Positions 23,074 to 31,591 of a stretch of DNA of 37,241 bases are shown piece by piece. Both the position numbers and the translations under genes were made by a program. The stretch is from Candidatus Shapirobacteria bacterium (lineage in GTDB: Bacteria > Patescibacteriota > Microgenomatia > UBA12405). The DNA is taken from positions 2,785-40,025 of the forward strand of contig JAGOQF010000005.1 in the NCBI GenBank assembly GCA_017991615.1, read 5' to 3'. Positions within the stretch are counted from its first letter, which is position 1; the number at the start of each line of letters is the position of its first letter. The notes beneath the pieces were generated by a model that searched no databases, had not been told where the DNA came from, and saw only the letters and a program-made list of their open reading frames with translations.

Positions 23074-25163
23074 TTAATGATCTTTATTCTATCCTAATTT
23101 GGTGGTCGACCATTTTTTTTCTGGGTTTATTAAGCCTGCCCATAATTTTCTCTATTTTCTCCAAATTTTGGGACAAAGGTTATATTTTTGCCAAAACACT
23201 TTCTTTGATAATTATTACCTATTTGTCATTGGTTTTGGGTATTTTCAAACTTCTTCCTTTCAATCTTGTCGGTTTATCGGTCATCATTTTATGTCTTCTT
23301 GTCGTCGATTTTATTTTTTTAAAACAAAAAAATAATTTCCACAAATTTATTTCCACTATCAAATCTCATTTTCGTATTTTTATAACTCAAGAATTAATAT
23401 TTTTGATTATTTTAATAATCTGGTCGTTTGTTCGCGGTTTTTCTCCTGCTATCGAAGGCTTGGAAAAATATATGGACTGGGGGTTTGTCAATTCCGCTCT
23501 CAGAAGTCGGTTTCTTCCGCCAATTGATATGTGGTTTGCTGGTGAGGTTATTAATTATTACTATTTTGGTCATCTTATTTTTGCTTTGATTACCAAAATT
23601 TCCCAACTTAGTTCCGCAATTACCTACAACCTATCTATTGCCACAGTTTGTTCACTTACCTTTGTTAGTGCTTTTTCCTTAGCTTCCAATTTAGTCTATC
23701 TTTTGTCACCAAAATCCGGCCTCAAAAAAATTATTATCGCTGGTCTTGTTTCTGCCCTTTTACTTACCTTTGGTGGTAATTTTCACCCCGTTTTTAAAAT
23801 CGCCAAAAATAATTATCTCCAAAATGATCACCATTTTGTTTTTACTAAAGAAGCTGTTAATCAATCTATTTCAGCCTATTGGTATCCCGATGCCACCCGT
23901 TTTATTGGTCACGATCCTGATATTCAAGACAAAACCATTCATGAATTCCCTCTCTATAGCTTCGTCGTTTCCGATCTTCACGGTCATATGAACGACATTT
24001 TTATCATCCTCTTTTTTATGGCCTTTTTATCAATTTCCCTTATAAAACCCCAACCTCTTTTTGACTGGAAATTTATTTCTTTTTCCGGTTTTATTCTCTC
24101 TGTTTCTTATATGACCAATGCCTGGGATTTTGCTATTTATGGACTTTTATTGGCTGTTTTTACTTCAATTTACAATTATCGCCAGACCGGTTTTGACAGT
24201 TTAGTCAAAACCATTAGCAACGGTTTATTAGTCATTGCTTTTTGGTATCTTTTTACTTTGCCATTTTCACTTAAATTTATTCCTATGATGGAGGGGATTC
24301 GGCTTGCCGACAGTCACTCGCCTTTTTATCAACTTTTTGTCCTTTATGGTGGTTTTTGGTTGATTAGTTTGCCTTTTTTAATTCATTTTTTAATCTTGTT
24401 TTTTAAACATAAATCACCCAAAATCACCCCTGTTGATATTTTTGTTTTTTCTCTGGTTCTTACTGCCACTGTCTTGATTACTATTCCCGAGCTTATTTAT
24501 ATCAAAGATATTTATGTCTATGAGCACCGTCGCGCCAACACCATGTTCAAATTAGTTTATCAGGCATTTATTATGTACTCGCTTTCCTCCGGTTATATTC
24601 TTGTCCGCCTGCCGCAAATCATCAAATCCAAATTTTGGATCAATTTTTATAAAGTAACTTTCTGCCTCGTCTTTGTTATTCATCTGATTTATCCTTATTT
24701 TGCCATCAAATCATACTATGGTAGTCCTAAAAATTATAAAGGTCTTGACGGTCTTAAATATCTTCAAAATCTCTACCCTGACAATTATCAAGCTGTTTTG
24801 TGGATTAACCAAAATATTTCTGGTCAACCGGTTATGTTGGAAGCGGTCGGGGATAGTTATACCACCTTCAATCACGTTTCTTCCGCTACTGGTTTACCCA
24901 CAGTTCAGGGCTGGGTGGTTCACGAATGGCTTTGGCGGGGTGGCTACGATGCTCCCGCCGCCCGTCAGCAAGATGTCGAAACCATTTATTCTTCTACCGA
25001 TATTAATGAAGTCAAAAATTTACTTTCAAAATATCACGTCGAATATATTTTTGTCGGTAGCAAAGAATATGAAAAATACCCTCAACTTGATTCCGACAAA
25101 TTTTTATCTTTGGGTGCCAAAATTGTTTTTCAGTCTGGCAAAACCACCATTTACCAACTATAG
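23070..25163 (+). CDS. DUF2298 ('YYY' domain) polytopic membrane protein, putative glycosyltransferase
   Basis: The 697-residue protein has many membrane helices. It carries the hallmark of the Chloroflexi/Archaea YYY family: an acidic first loop (AIEGLEKYMDWGFVNSALRS) and NYYYFGH at residues 162-168. Later family-like segments include a DLHGHMNDIFIILFFMAF stretch and RRANTMFKLVYQAFIMYS. The family's function is not firmly established; it resembles GT-C glycosyltransferases in layout. The C-terminal region ends with YIFVGSKEYEKY and an Ile/Tyr-rich strand. It is translationally coupled to PAP2 (ATGA), and its stop codon lies inside the -10 box of the next gene. Context suggests a role in surface-glycan assembly. 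Confidence 0.85.
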   Translation: MINDLYSILIWWSTIFFLGLLSLPIIFSIFSKFWDKGYIFAKTLSLIIITYLSLVLGIFKLLPFNLVGLSVIILCLLVVDFIFLKQKNNFHKFISTIKSHFRIFITQELIFLIILIIWSFVRGFSPAIEGLEKYMDWGFVNSALRSRFLPPIDMWFAGEVINYYYFGHLIFALITKISQLSSAITYNLSIATVCSLTFVSAFSLASNLVYLLSPKSGLKKIIIAGLVSALLLTFGGNFHPVFKIAKNNYLQNDHHFVFTKEAVNQSISAYWYPDATRFIGHDPDIQDKTIHEFPLYSFVVSDLHGHMNDIFIILFFMAFLSISLIKPQPLFDWKFISFSGFILSVSYMTNAWDFAIYGLLLAVFTSIYNYRQTGFDSLVKTISNGLLVIAFWYLFTLPFSLKFIPMMEGIRLADSHSPFYQLFVLYGGFWLISLPFLIHFLILFFKHKSPKITPVDIFVFSLVLTATVLITIPELIYIKDIYVYEHRRANTMFKLVYQAFIMYSLSSGYILVRLPQIIKSKFWINFYKVTFCLVFVIHLIYPYFAIKSYYGSPKNYKGLDGLKYLQNLYPDNYQAVLWINQNISGQPVMLEAVGDSYTTFNHVSSATGLPTVQGWVVHEWLWRGGYDAPAARQQDVETIYSSTDINEVKNLLSKYHVEYIFVGSKEYEKYPQLDSDKFLSLGAKIVFQSGKTTIYQL

Positions 25164-25164
25164 T
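25159..25164 (+). promoter_or_regulatory. -10 box TATAGT over the DUF2298 stop codon, 7 nt before uvrD
   Basis: TATAGT at 25159-25164 includes the TAG stop of the upstream gene (25161-25163) and ends 7 nt before the ATG at 25172. TGGCAA at 17-nt spacing is only a weak -35. Confidence 0.5.
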
Positions 25165-25171
25165 AAAGCGT

Positions 25172-27079
25172 ATGTCAGACATTTTGGATGGTCTTAATCC
25201 TCAACAACAACAAGCTGTAATTTATACTGGCTCTCCTCTATTACTTTTGGCAGGCGCTGGTTCCGGCAAGACCCGGGTATTAACTCATCGAGCTGCTTAT
25301 TTTATTGATCAAAAAATTGCCACCCCCAGTCAAATTTTATTGTTAACTTTTACCAATAAAGCCGCTGGTGAAATGAAACAACGGATGTCAAAATTATTAC
25401 CAAATACCAAAAATAAATCTTCTCTGACCACTGATTCAACCAATCTTTGGGCAGGAACATTTCATTCTTTTTGTTGTCGGGTTCTTCGCCGCGACGGTCG
25501 TTATATTGGTGTCGATCCAGAATTTGTTATTTATGATACCTCCGATCAAGAAGACCTAATTAAATCATCTCTTCTTGAACTTAATCTCAGTCCTAAAGAG
25601 TTTAAACCCTCCAGTCTGCTTTACTTTATTGAAGCTGCTAAAAATTCTTTTCAAACTCCAGTTGATGCTGCCTCTCAGTCACGTGGTTTTTGGCAGGAAT
25701 ACGCCAGCAAAGTTTATCGTGTTTATCAACAAAAACTTGAGGAGTACCAAGCTCTAGATTTTGATGACCTTTTATTCAAAACTGTCAGTCTTTTTCAACA
25801 ATATCCAAAAGTTTTAGAAAAATATCAAGATATTTACCGTTTTATTTTGGTTGATGAGTATCAGGACACCAATCAAATTCAATATATGCTAACTAAACTT
25901 TTGGCTCAAAAATATCGCCAACTGACTGCCGTTGGTGATGCTTCTCAGGCTATCTATGGCTGGCGCGGCGCCGACTTTAAAAATTTAATGAATCTAACCC
26001 TTGATTTTAAAGACACCAAGATTATCAATCTTGAACAAAATTACCGTTCCACTCAAATTATTTTGGATGCTGCCAATTCAGTTATTTCCAAAAATACTTC
26101 CCATCCAGTTCTTAAACTTTTTACTCAAAAACAATCCCAGGACAAAATTAAATTATATGAAGCCAACTCCGAAGTTGCCGAAGCCGAATTTGTCGCCCAA
26201 AAAATAAAATTTATTCAAGCTAATCACCGAATACCTCTTAAAAATATTGCCGTTCTTTACCGTATGAACGCCCAATCCCGGGTTATTGAAGAAGCCTTTC
26301 TTAAATATGGCCTTCCTTATGTTCTTATCGGTGGCACTCGCTTTTACGAACGGGCTGAAATCAAAGATATTTTAGCTATGATTCGTTTTGCCGACAACCG
26401 TCACGACAAAATTTCTCTTGACAGAATCAACAAAGTTTTTGGTAAGCGTCGCTTATCGGTTTTTATGTCTCATCTTGAAAGTCTTGATATTTCCTCTCTC
26501 ACCTCTCTTCAAGTTTTAGAATCATTAATTGTTAATTCTGGTTATCTTGATCGCTACAATCCCAAAGACGAAGATGACCAAAAAAGGATAGAGAATATCA
26601 AAGAATTAAAATCAGTGGCCGCCACTTTTCCTAAGTTAAGCGATTTTTTGGAAAATGTGGCTTTGGTTCAACAGGAATATTCACTCCAAGAAAAAAATAA
26701 AAAGAAAGAAAATCGTGATGGTGTCAGACTGATGACTCTTCACGGCGCTAAAGGGTTAGAATTTGAAGTGGTTTTCTTGGTCGGTTTCGAAGAGGGGATT
26801 TTACCTCATTCTCGCTGCTTGATAGATGAATCTGAAGTTGAAGAAGAACGTCGTCTTTGTTATGTCGGTATTACTCGCGCCAAAGACTATCTTTATATCT
26901 CTTACGCCAACCAACGTCTTTATTTTGGCAAAAGCAGTCTCAACGAACCCAGTCGATTTTTGGCTGACATCCCCAATGATTTGATAGAATTGGATGAACC
27001 CACAGATATTGTCAGAGATTATCGTCACCGACACAATTCTGACGCTGATGAATTAATCTACGACCCCGACATTTACTAA
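25172..27079 (+). CDS. UvrD/PcrA-type superfamily 1A DNA helicase
   Basis: This is an ATP-dependent 3'-5' helicase for excision repair and removal of recombination proteins. The 635-residue protein has the Q-motif region (LNPQQQQAVI), Walker A GAGSGKT (28-34), Ia (LTFTNKAAGEMKQR), motif II LVDEYQDTNQ near 226, motif III GDASQAIYGWRGAD, motif IV LEQNYRST, motif V TLHGAKGLEFEVVFL and motif VI YVGITRAKDYLYISYA. It is shorter than typical UvrD or PcrA, lacking the long C-terminal extension, though it keeps domains 1A-2B. The MSDILDGLNPQQQ start is canonical and lies 7 nt after a TATAGT box. I cannot separate UvrD, PcrA and Rep by eye. Confidence 0.94.
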   Translation: MSDILDGLNPQQQQAVIYTGSPLLLLAGAGSGKTRVLTHRAAYFIDQKIATPSQILLLTFTNKAAGEMKQRMSKLLPNTKNKSSLTTDSTNLWAGTFHSFCCRVLRRDGRYIGVDPEFVIYDTSDQEDLIKSSLLELNLSPKEFKPSSLLYFIEAAKNSFQTPVDAASQSRGFWQEYASKVYRVYQQKLEEYQALDFDDLLFKTVSLFQQYPKVLEKYQDIYRFILVDEYQDTNQIQYMLTKLLAQKYRQLTAVGDASQAIYGWRGADFKNLMNLTLDFKDTKIINLEQNYRSTQIILDAANSVISKNTSHPVLKLFTQKQSQDKIKLYEANSEVAEAEFVAQKIKFIQANHRIPLKNIAVLYRMNAQSRVIEEAFLKYGLPYVLIGGTRFYERAEIKDILAMIRFADNRHDKISLDRINKVFGKRRLSVFMSHLESLDISSLTSLQVLESLIVNSGYLDRYNPKDEDDQKRIENIKELKSVAATFPKLSDFLENVALVQQEYSLQEKNKKKENRDGVRLMTLHGAKGLEFEVVFLVGFEEGILPHSRCLIDESEVEEERRLCYVGITRAKDYLYISYANQRLYFGKSSLNEPSRFLADIPNDLIELDEPTDIVRDYRHRHNSDADELIYDPDIY

Positions 27080-27088
27080 AAATCTAAA

Positions 27089-27427
27089 ATGGAAATAATT
27101 AAAAAAAATCAATCACAAGTTTTCAATTATGATACTATCACTGCTTATGAATATGCTTCAAAAAATAAATATATAAATATTGGGCTAGTTAAAATTAACG
27201 GTAGATACCCCAAACAAAATTTTATTATTAATCAAGATGTAACAGAACTAATTTATATTATTGATGGTTCAGTTCAATTAACAACAGACTCAGAACAGTA
27301 TTCACTATCTTCAGGAGATGTTGTCATAATTTCTCCAAAAGAAAAATATTTTTTCAAAGGCAATTGTACTGTTCTAACACCATGTACTCCCCCTTGGACA
27401 CCAGAACAAACAAAAATCATAAAATAA
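27089..27427 (+). CDS. Cupin-domain protein
   Basis: The 112-residue, single-domain protein has a beta-strand-rich sequence matching small cupins: INGRYPKQNFIINQDVTELIY (motif 1 region), then the GSVQLTTDSEQYSLSSGDVVIISP stretch (motif 2 region) and YFFKGNCTVLTPCTPPW near the end. The canonical His metal ligands are missing in motif 1, so metal binding is doubtful. Its function is unknown; such small cupins bind sugars or other small molecules. It begins 9 nt after the helicase stop and ends 1 nt before the FemAB-type gene, so it is probably co-transcribed with them. A TAAAAA stretch lies 6 nt before the ATG. Confidence 0.75.
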   Translation: MEIIKKNQSQVFNYDTITAYEYASKNKYINIGLVKINGRYPKQNFIINQDVTELIYIIDGSVQLTTDSEQYSLSSGDVVIISPKEKYFFKGNCTVLTPCTPPWTPEQTKIIK

Positions 27428-27428
27428 T

Positions 27429-28442
27429 ATGATTACTAGACAATTAACCGACATCAAGGACAAATCTAAATATAATTCTGTCATCAATCATCCGGTTCAA
27501 ACTTGGGAATGGGGAGAATTCCAACAAAGCCAGGGGCATAAAATTTTTCGATTTGGTGTTTTTGATCAAAAAAATAAAATTGTTTCCGCCTATACCGTTA
27601 GTTTTCATCAAATCCCCAAAACTAAATTTTCAGTCGGTACTGTTTTGCGCGGTCCTGCCGTTGACGAAGCTATGCTTCAAAATATCAAAAAAATCGCTAC
27701 TAAAGAAAATGCCATTTTTGTTAAATTAGAGCCTAATGTTGCCAAATCCCAAGCTTCGATGCAATTTCCTGATTTAGTCGTTTCTCCCAAGGTTGCCTTT
27801 TACCCTCACACTTTTATTGTTGATACCACTCAAACCGAAGCCCAACTGATGGCTGCTCTTCACCCCAAGACCAGGTACAATATCAAAGTTGCCAATCGCC
27901 ACGGAGTTGATATTAAAGAAGACACTACTGATCGCGGTTTTGATATTTATCTCAAACTTCTTCGTAACACTACCAAGCGTCAAGGTTTTTATCTTCATAC
28001 CGCTAAATATCATCGTGACCTTTGGCAATTACTCAAACGCACCGATATTCCCCACATTATGTTGGCTTCATATCAAGGTCAAGTTTTATCAGCTTTTATG
28101 ATTTTTAAACTTAAAGATCGGCTCTTTTATCCCTACGGAGCCTCTCTGGATATTTATCGTCAGGTTATGGCTCCCACCTTATTGATGTGGGAAACCATTA
28201 AACTTGCCAAAAAACTTAAATGTCGCACTTTTGATATGTGGGGCTGTCTTGGTCCCGATGCCAAAGAAGGGGAAAATGGCTTTGGTTTTCATCGTTTTAA
28301 GCAGGGATTTGGCGGTCAAATGTTGGAGTATGTTGGTACTTATGATTTGGTTATCAACCCCAATCTTTATAAACTTTATAATCTTGTCGACAAATTACGC
28401 TGGACTTTTCTCCGTCTCAAAGCCAAAGTTTTTAAAAAATGA
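27429..28442 (+). CDS. FemAB-type peptidyltransferase (peptidoglycan bridge / lipid II aminoacyltransferase)
   Basis: This family adds amino acids from aminoacyl-tRNA to the peptidoglycan stem peptide to build the cross-bridge. The 337-residue protein shows the twin acyltransferase (GNAT-like) layout of FemAB. It has an N-terminal VQTWEWGEFQQSQGHKIFRF, a central LMAALHPKTRYNIKVANRHGV, then YPYGASLDIYRQVMAPTLLMW and a late GFGFHRFKQGFGGQM with YVGTYDLVINP, all of which are family landmarks. It fits well with MurJ and the sortase as wall-building functions in the same window. The amino acid added and the position are not predictable from sequence. It lacks the coiled-coil insertion of FemA, as in FemX-like proteins. 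Confidence 0.87.
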   Translation: MITRQLTDIKDKSKYNSVINHPVQTWEWGEFQQSQGHKIFRFGVFDQKNKIVSAYTVSFHQIPKTKFSVGTVLRGPAVDEAMLQNIKKIATKENAIFVKLEPNVAKSQASMQFPDLVVSPKVAFYPHTFIVDTTQTEAQLMAALHPKTRYNIKVANRHGVDIKEDTTDRGFDIYLKLLRNTTKRQGFYLHTAKYHRDLWQLLKRTDIPHIMLASYQGQVLSAFMIFKLKDRLFYPYGASLDIYRQVMAPTLLMWETIKLAKKLKCRTFDMWGCLGPDAKEGENGFGFHRFKQGFGGQMLEYVGTYDLVINPNLYKLYNLVDKLRWTFLRLKAKVFKK

Positions 28443-28444
28443 GA

Positions 28445-28450
28445 TAAAAT
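28445..28450 (+). promoter_or_regulatory. -10 box TAAAAT 5 nt before gatC
   Basis: TAAAAT at 28445-28450 begins 3 nt after the FemAB-type stop and ends 5 nt before the gatC ATG (28456). No -35 match is evident. It would start a leaderless gatCAB transcript. Confidence 0.5.
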
Positions 28451-28455
28451 AGACT

Positions 28456-28755
28456 ATGTCTACAACCAAAATTACTCCAGAGCAACTCAATCGTATCGCC
28501 GCCCTTGCTCATTTGAAAATTTCTCCTCAAGATCAAGATACTCTAATCCAACAACTTTCCCAAACCACTGAATATATAGATATTTTATCTGATGTTGACA
28601 CCAAAAATGTGTCTCCTACTTATCAGGTTAATCACCTTCAAAATGTCTGCCGTCCTGATGAAGTTACTCTGTCTTTGTCTCAATCAGAAGCTTTGTCTCA
28701 AGCACCTCAAACCCACAATGGTTATTTTCAAACTCAGGCTACTATCAAAAAATAA
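28456..28755 (+). CDS. gatC: Asp-tRNA(Asn)/Glu-tRNA(Gln) amidotransferase subunit C
   Basis: GatC wraps around the GatA-GatB interface and stabilises the complex. The 99-residue protein has the typical sequence: ITPEQLNRIAALAHLKIS, an acidic QTTEYIDILSDVDTKNV segment, PTYQVNHLQNVCRPDEV and a final HNGYFQTQATIKK corresponding to the family's C-terminal 'ffkVPkvi'. It heads gatC-gatA-gatB, with gatA starting 2 nt after its stop. Confidence 0.95.
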   Translation: MSTTKITPEQLNRIAALAHLKISPQDQDTLIQQLSQTTEYIDILSDVDTKNVSPTYQVNHLQNVCRPDEVTLSLSQSEALSQAPQTHNGYFQTQATIKK

Positions 28756-28757
28756 TT

Positions 28758-30146
28758 ATGTTGCTAAATCAGTTAACTCTTACACAAGCTGTTGAAGGTA
28801 TCAAATCCAAAAAATTTTCCGCCACTGAACTAGTCCAAGCTTATTTTGACCGTATCGAGAAACTAGAACCCAATCTCAATGCTTTTGTCAGTCTCAACAA
28901 AGCTGATGCTATTGCTAAATCAAAAAAGGTTGATTTAGATAAACCTCTGGCAGGTATTCCTATCGCCATCAAAGATAATTTTTGTATCAAAGGCATTAAA
29001 ACCACCGCCTCTTCAAATCTGCTCAAAAATTATATTGCTCAATACACTGCCACCGTTGTTTCCAAATTGGAAGCTGCCGGAGCCATTATTATCGGCAAAA
29101 ATAATATGGATGCTTGGGCTCACGGCTCTTCTACTGAAACCTCTGATTTTGGTCCTACTAAAAATCCTTGGAATACTAATCATCTTCCCGGTGGTTCTTC
29201 TGGTGGTTCGGCTGCCGCCGTTGCTGCTAATGAAACTATTGCTGCCATTGGTACTGAAACTGCCGGTTCTATTCGTCAACCGGCAGCTTGGTGCGGTGTG
29301 GTTGGTCTTAAACCTACTTATGGTCGTGTTAGTCGTTATGGTGTTATCGCCATGGCCTCCTCCATGGATTGTCCCGGACCTATCACTAAAACTGTTGATG
29401 ATGCCGCTCTGCTTCTTTCCTTGATTTCCGGTCACGACACCCGCGATGCTACCAGTCTGCCTCAAAAACCCTTGACTTTAGATACTCCCCTAAAAAATCT
29501 CAAAAGTCTTAAAATTGGCCTTCCCCAAGCTTATTTTCCAAATGACATCCATCCTCAAGTCAAAAACCTTGTTTTACAAGCTGCCAATACTCTAAAAAGT
29601 TTAGGCGCGGAAATTATTGACTTGGATATTTTGAATCCACAGCTTTCTGTGGCTGCTTACACTGTTTTGCAACGTTCTGAAGTTTCTTCTAATCTTGGTC
29701 GTTATACCGGCATTCGTTACGGTGGTCCCCGTTCTGAATTTGGCAAAGAAGCTGTCCGTCGTATTATGTTGGGAACTTATACTTTATCCAGTGGTTACTA
29801 CGATGCTTACTACCTCCAAGCTCAAAAAGTCCGTACCTTGATTATCAATGATTTTGATAAACAGTTTAAACAAGTCGATGCCATCATCGGCCCCACTTCT
29901 CCAACTCCCGCCCTGCCGGTTGGTTCCAGTCAAAATCAATCCATGTTTGGTGAAATGTCTGATTTATTGGTTGAACCTTCCACCTTGGCAGGACTTCCGG
30001 GAATTTCTGTTCCTTGCGGTTTTGCCGATGATTTGCCGGTGGGTTTACAAATTATTACTCCTCAACTTAAGGAAAATTTAGCTATCAATATTGCTCGTTT
30101 GTTTGAATCTCATACTAATTTCCATCTCCAAAAACCAAAACTATGA
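28758..30146 (+). CDS. gatA: Asp-tRNA(Asn)/Glu-tRNA(Gln) amidotransferase subunit A
   Basis: GatA hydrolyses glutamine and channels ammonia to GatB. This amidase-signature protein has 462 residues and an intact Ser-cisSer-Lys triad: Lys72 (AIKDNFC), Ser147 in GGSSGGS and the nucleophile Ser171, with the same spacings as characterised GatA enzymes. The nucleophile loop reads TETAGSIRQP where many GatA proteins have T-GGSIRQP, a small change next to the catalytic residue. It is slightly shorter than common GatA (about 480-490). gatB overlaps its stop by ATGA. Confidence 0.96.
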   Translation: MLLNQLTLTQAVEGIKSKKFSATELVQAYFDRIEKLEPNLNAFVSLNKADAIAKSKKVDLDKPLAGIPIAIKDNFCIKGIKTTASSNLLKNYIAQYTATVVSKLEAAGAIIIGKNNMDAWAHGSSTETSDFGPTKNPWNTNHLPGGSSGGSAAAVAANETIAAIGTETAGSIRQPAAWCGVVGLKPTYGRVSRYGVIAMASSMDCPGPITKTVDDAALLLSLISGHDTRDATSLPQKPLTLDTPLKNLKSLKIGLPQAYFPNDIHPQVKNLVLQAANTLKSLGAEIIDLDILNPQLSVAAYTVLQRSEVSSNLGRYTGIRYGGPRSEFGKEAVRRIMLGTYTLSSGYYDAYYLQAQKVRTLIINDFDKQFKQVDAIIGPTSPTPALPVGSSQNQSMFGEMSDLLVEPSTLAGLPGISVPCGFADDLPVGLQIITPQLKENLAINIARLFESHTNFHLQKPKL

Positions 30147-31591
30147 AAGTCACCCCTATCATCGGCATCGAAGTTCATATTGAACTCCAAACTAAATCAA
30201 AAATGTTTTGCGGTTGCAGCGCTTCCCATTTTCAAGTAGAACCCAACACTCATACTTGCCCAGTTTGTCTTGGTCTCCCCGGAGCCTTGCCGGTTCCCAA
30301 CCAAACCGCCTGTGATTATTGCATTAAACTTGGTTTATCTCTTGGTTGCAGCATCAACAAAGAAACTTTCTTTGAACGTAAAAATTATTTTTACCCTGAT
30401 CTCCCTAAAAGTTACCAGATCACTCAACTTCAACAACCTTTTTGTATCAATGGTCAAGTTGTTTTAGGCGACCACACTATCCGAATCAACCGAGCTCATA
30501 TGGAAGAGGACACCGGTAAATCAGTCCATCAAACTATCAACGGGTCCGACGCCACTCTTTTGGATTACAACCGTTCTGGGGTGCCTTTGGTGGAAATTGT
30601 TTCCGAACCGGACATTCTCTCTCCGGAAATGGCCAAAGATTATCTTCTCAAAATCCAACAAATTGTCCGTTATATCGGTGTCTCTGACGCTGATATCGAA
30701 AAGGGAAGTATGCGTTGTGAACCCACTGTTAATTTAAAAATTGAAGTCGATGATCAAGTTTTTTATACCCCCTTGGTAGAAATTAAAAACATTGCCTCTT
30801 TAACCGGTGTTCAAAATGCGATTCAGTTTGAAATTGATCGTCAAACCGAGGTTTTTTCTCAAACCCGCGAAGTTAAATCTTCAACCAACAAAACTACTCG
30901 TGGTTGGGATGCTGTCAAAAACCAAACCTTTTTACAACGGCAAAAAGAAGGTTCGGCTGATTACCGCTATTTTCCGGAACCAGATATTCCACCGATTGTT
31001 TTGACCGACGAACACATCCAGTCTCTCAAAGATTCTCTTCCCGAATTACCCGATCAAAAAATTGCTCGTTACCAACGCGATTTTGGTCTCAATGATTACG
31101 ATGCCAACCTTTTGGCTTCGGATATCAATTTTGCCACCGGCTTTGAAACTGCCATCAGCTCAAATCCTACTCCTCAAATGGCCAAGTTTACTGCCAATCT
31201 TTTTCTTGGCGCTATCAAAACCCATCTCAACGAATCTCAATCTCAGTTGGATATTTCCAAAATCAACCCTCATTTTTTTGACCATTTATTTCAGGCTGTC
31301 TCCGACTCCAAAATTTCTGCTACCGTTGCCAAACAAGTAATTGTCGACAGTTATCAAACCGGTCAAGACCCTGTCGATATTGCCACTACCAAAGGTCTGA
31401 TGCAGGTTTCTGATGTCAATGAAATTAACAAATTGGCCCAGACTGTTATTGATCAAAACCCCAAAGCTGTTCAAGACTATCAAAAAAATCCCGCATCTAT
31501 CGGTTTCCTCATCGGTCAACTTATGAAAGCCTCCAAAGGTTCCGCCAATCCTCAACTTGCCAAAGAAGCCTTGGAAAATTTACTCCACTAA
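30143..31591 (+). CDS. gatB: Asp-tRNA(Asn)/Glu-tRNA(Gln) amidotransferase subunit B
   Basis: GatB phosphorylates and amidates misacylated Glu-tRNA(Gln) or Asp-tRNA(Asn). The 482-residue length is normal. It starts IIGIEVHIELQTKSKMFCGC and has the zinc cysteines Cys23, Cys25, Cys39 and Cys42, then CLGLPGALPVPN and a middle region with KNYFYPDLPKSYQITQ. Further landmarks are EDTGKSVH, DYNRSGVPLVEIVSEPD and GSMRCEPTVNL. The YqeY-like tail ends with MKASKGSANPQLAKEALENLL. The organism probably makes Gln-tRNA and/or Asn-tRNA by this indirect route. It ends convergently, overlapping the HAD gene by 12 nt. Confidence 0.97.
   Translation: MKVTPIIGIEVHIELQTKSKMFCGCSASHFQVEPNTHTCPVCLGLPGALPVPNQTACDYCIKLGLSLGCSINKETFFERKNYFYPDLPKSYQITQLQQPFCINGQVVLGDHTIRINRAHMEEDTGKSVHQTINGSDATLLDYNRSGVPLVEIVSEPDILSPEMAKDYLLKIQQIVRYIGVSDADIEKGSMRCEPTVNLKIEVDDQVFYTPLVEIKNIASLTGVQNAIQFEIDRQTEVFSQTREVKSSTNKTTRGWDAVKNQTFLQRQKEGSADYRYFPEPDIPPIVLTDEHIQSLKDSLPELPDQKIARYQRDFGLNDYDANLLASDINFATGFETAISSNPTPQMAKFTANLFLGAIKTHLNESQSQLDISKINPHFFDHLFQAVSDSKISATVAKQVIVDSYQTGQDPVDIATTKGLMQVSDVNEINKLAQTVIDQNPKAVQDYQKNPASIGFLIGQLMKASKGSANPQLAKEALENLLH

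Noticed and set aside
29013-29465. Minus-strand 150-residue ORF inside gatA
   Set aside because: It is a Ser/Thr/Gly-rich antisense translation of the highly conserved GatA core, so not a gene.
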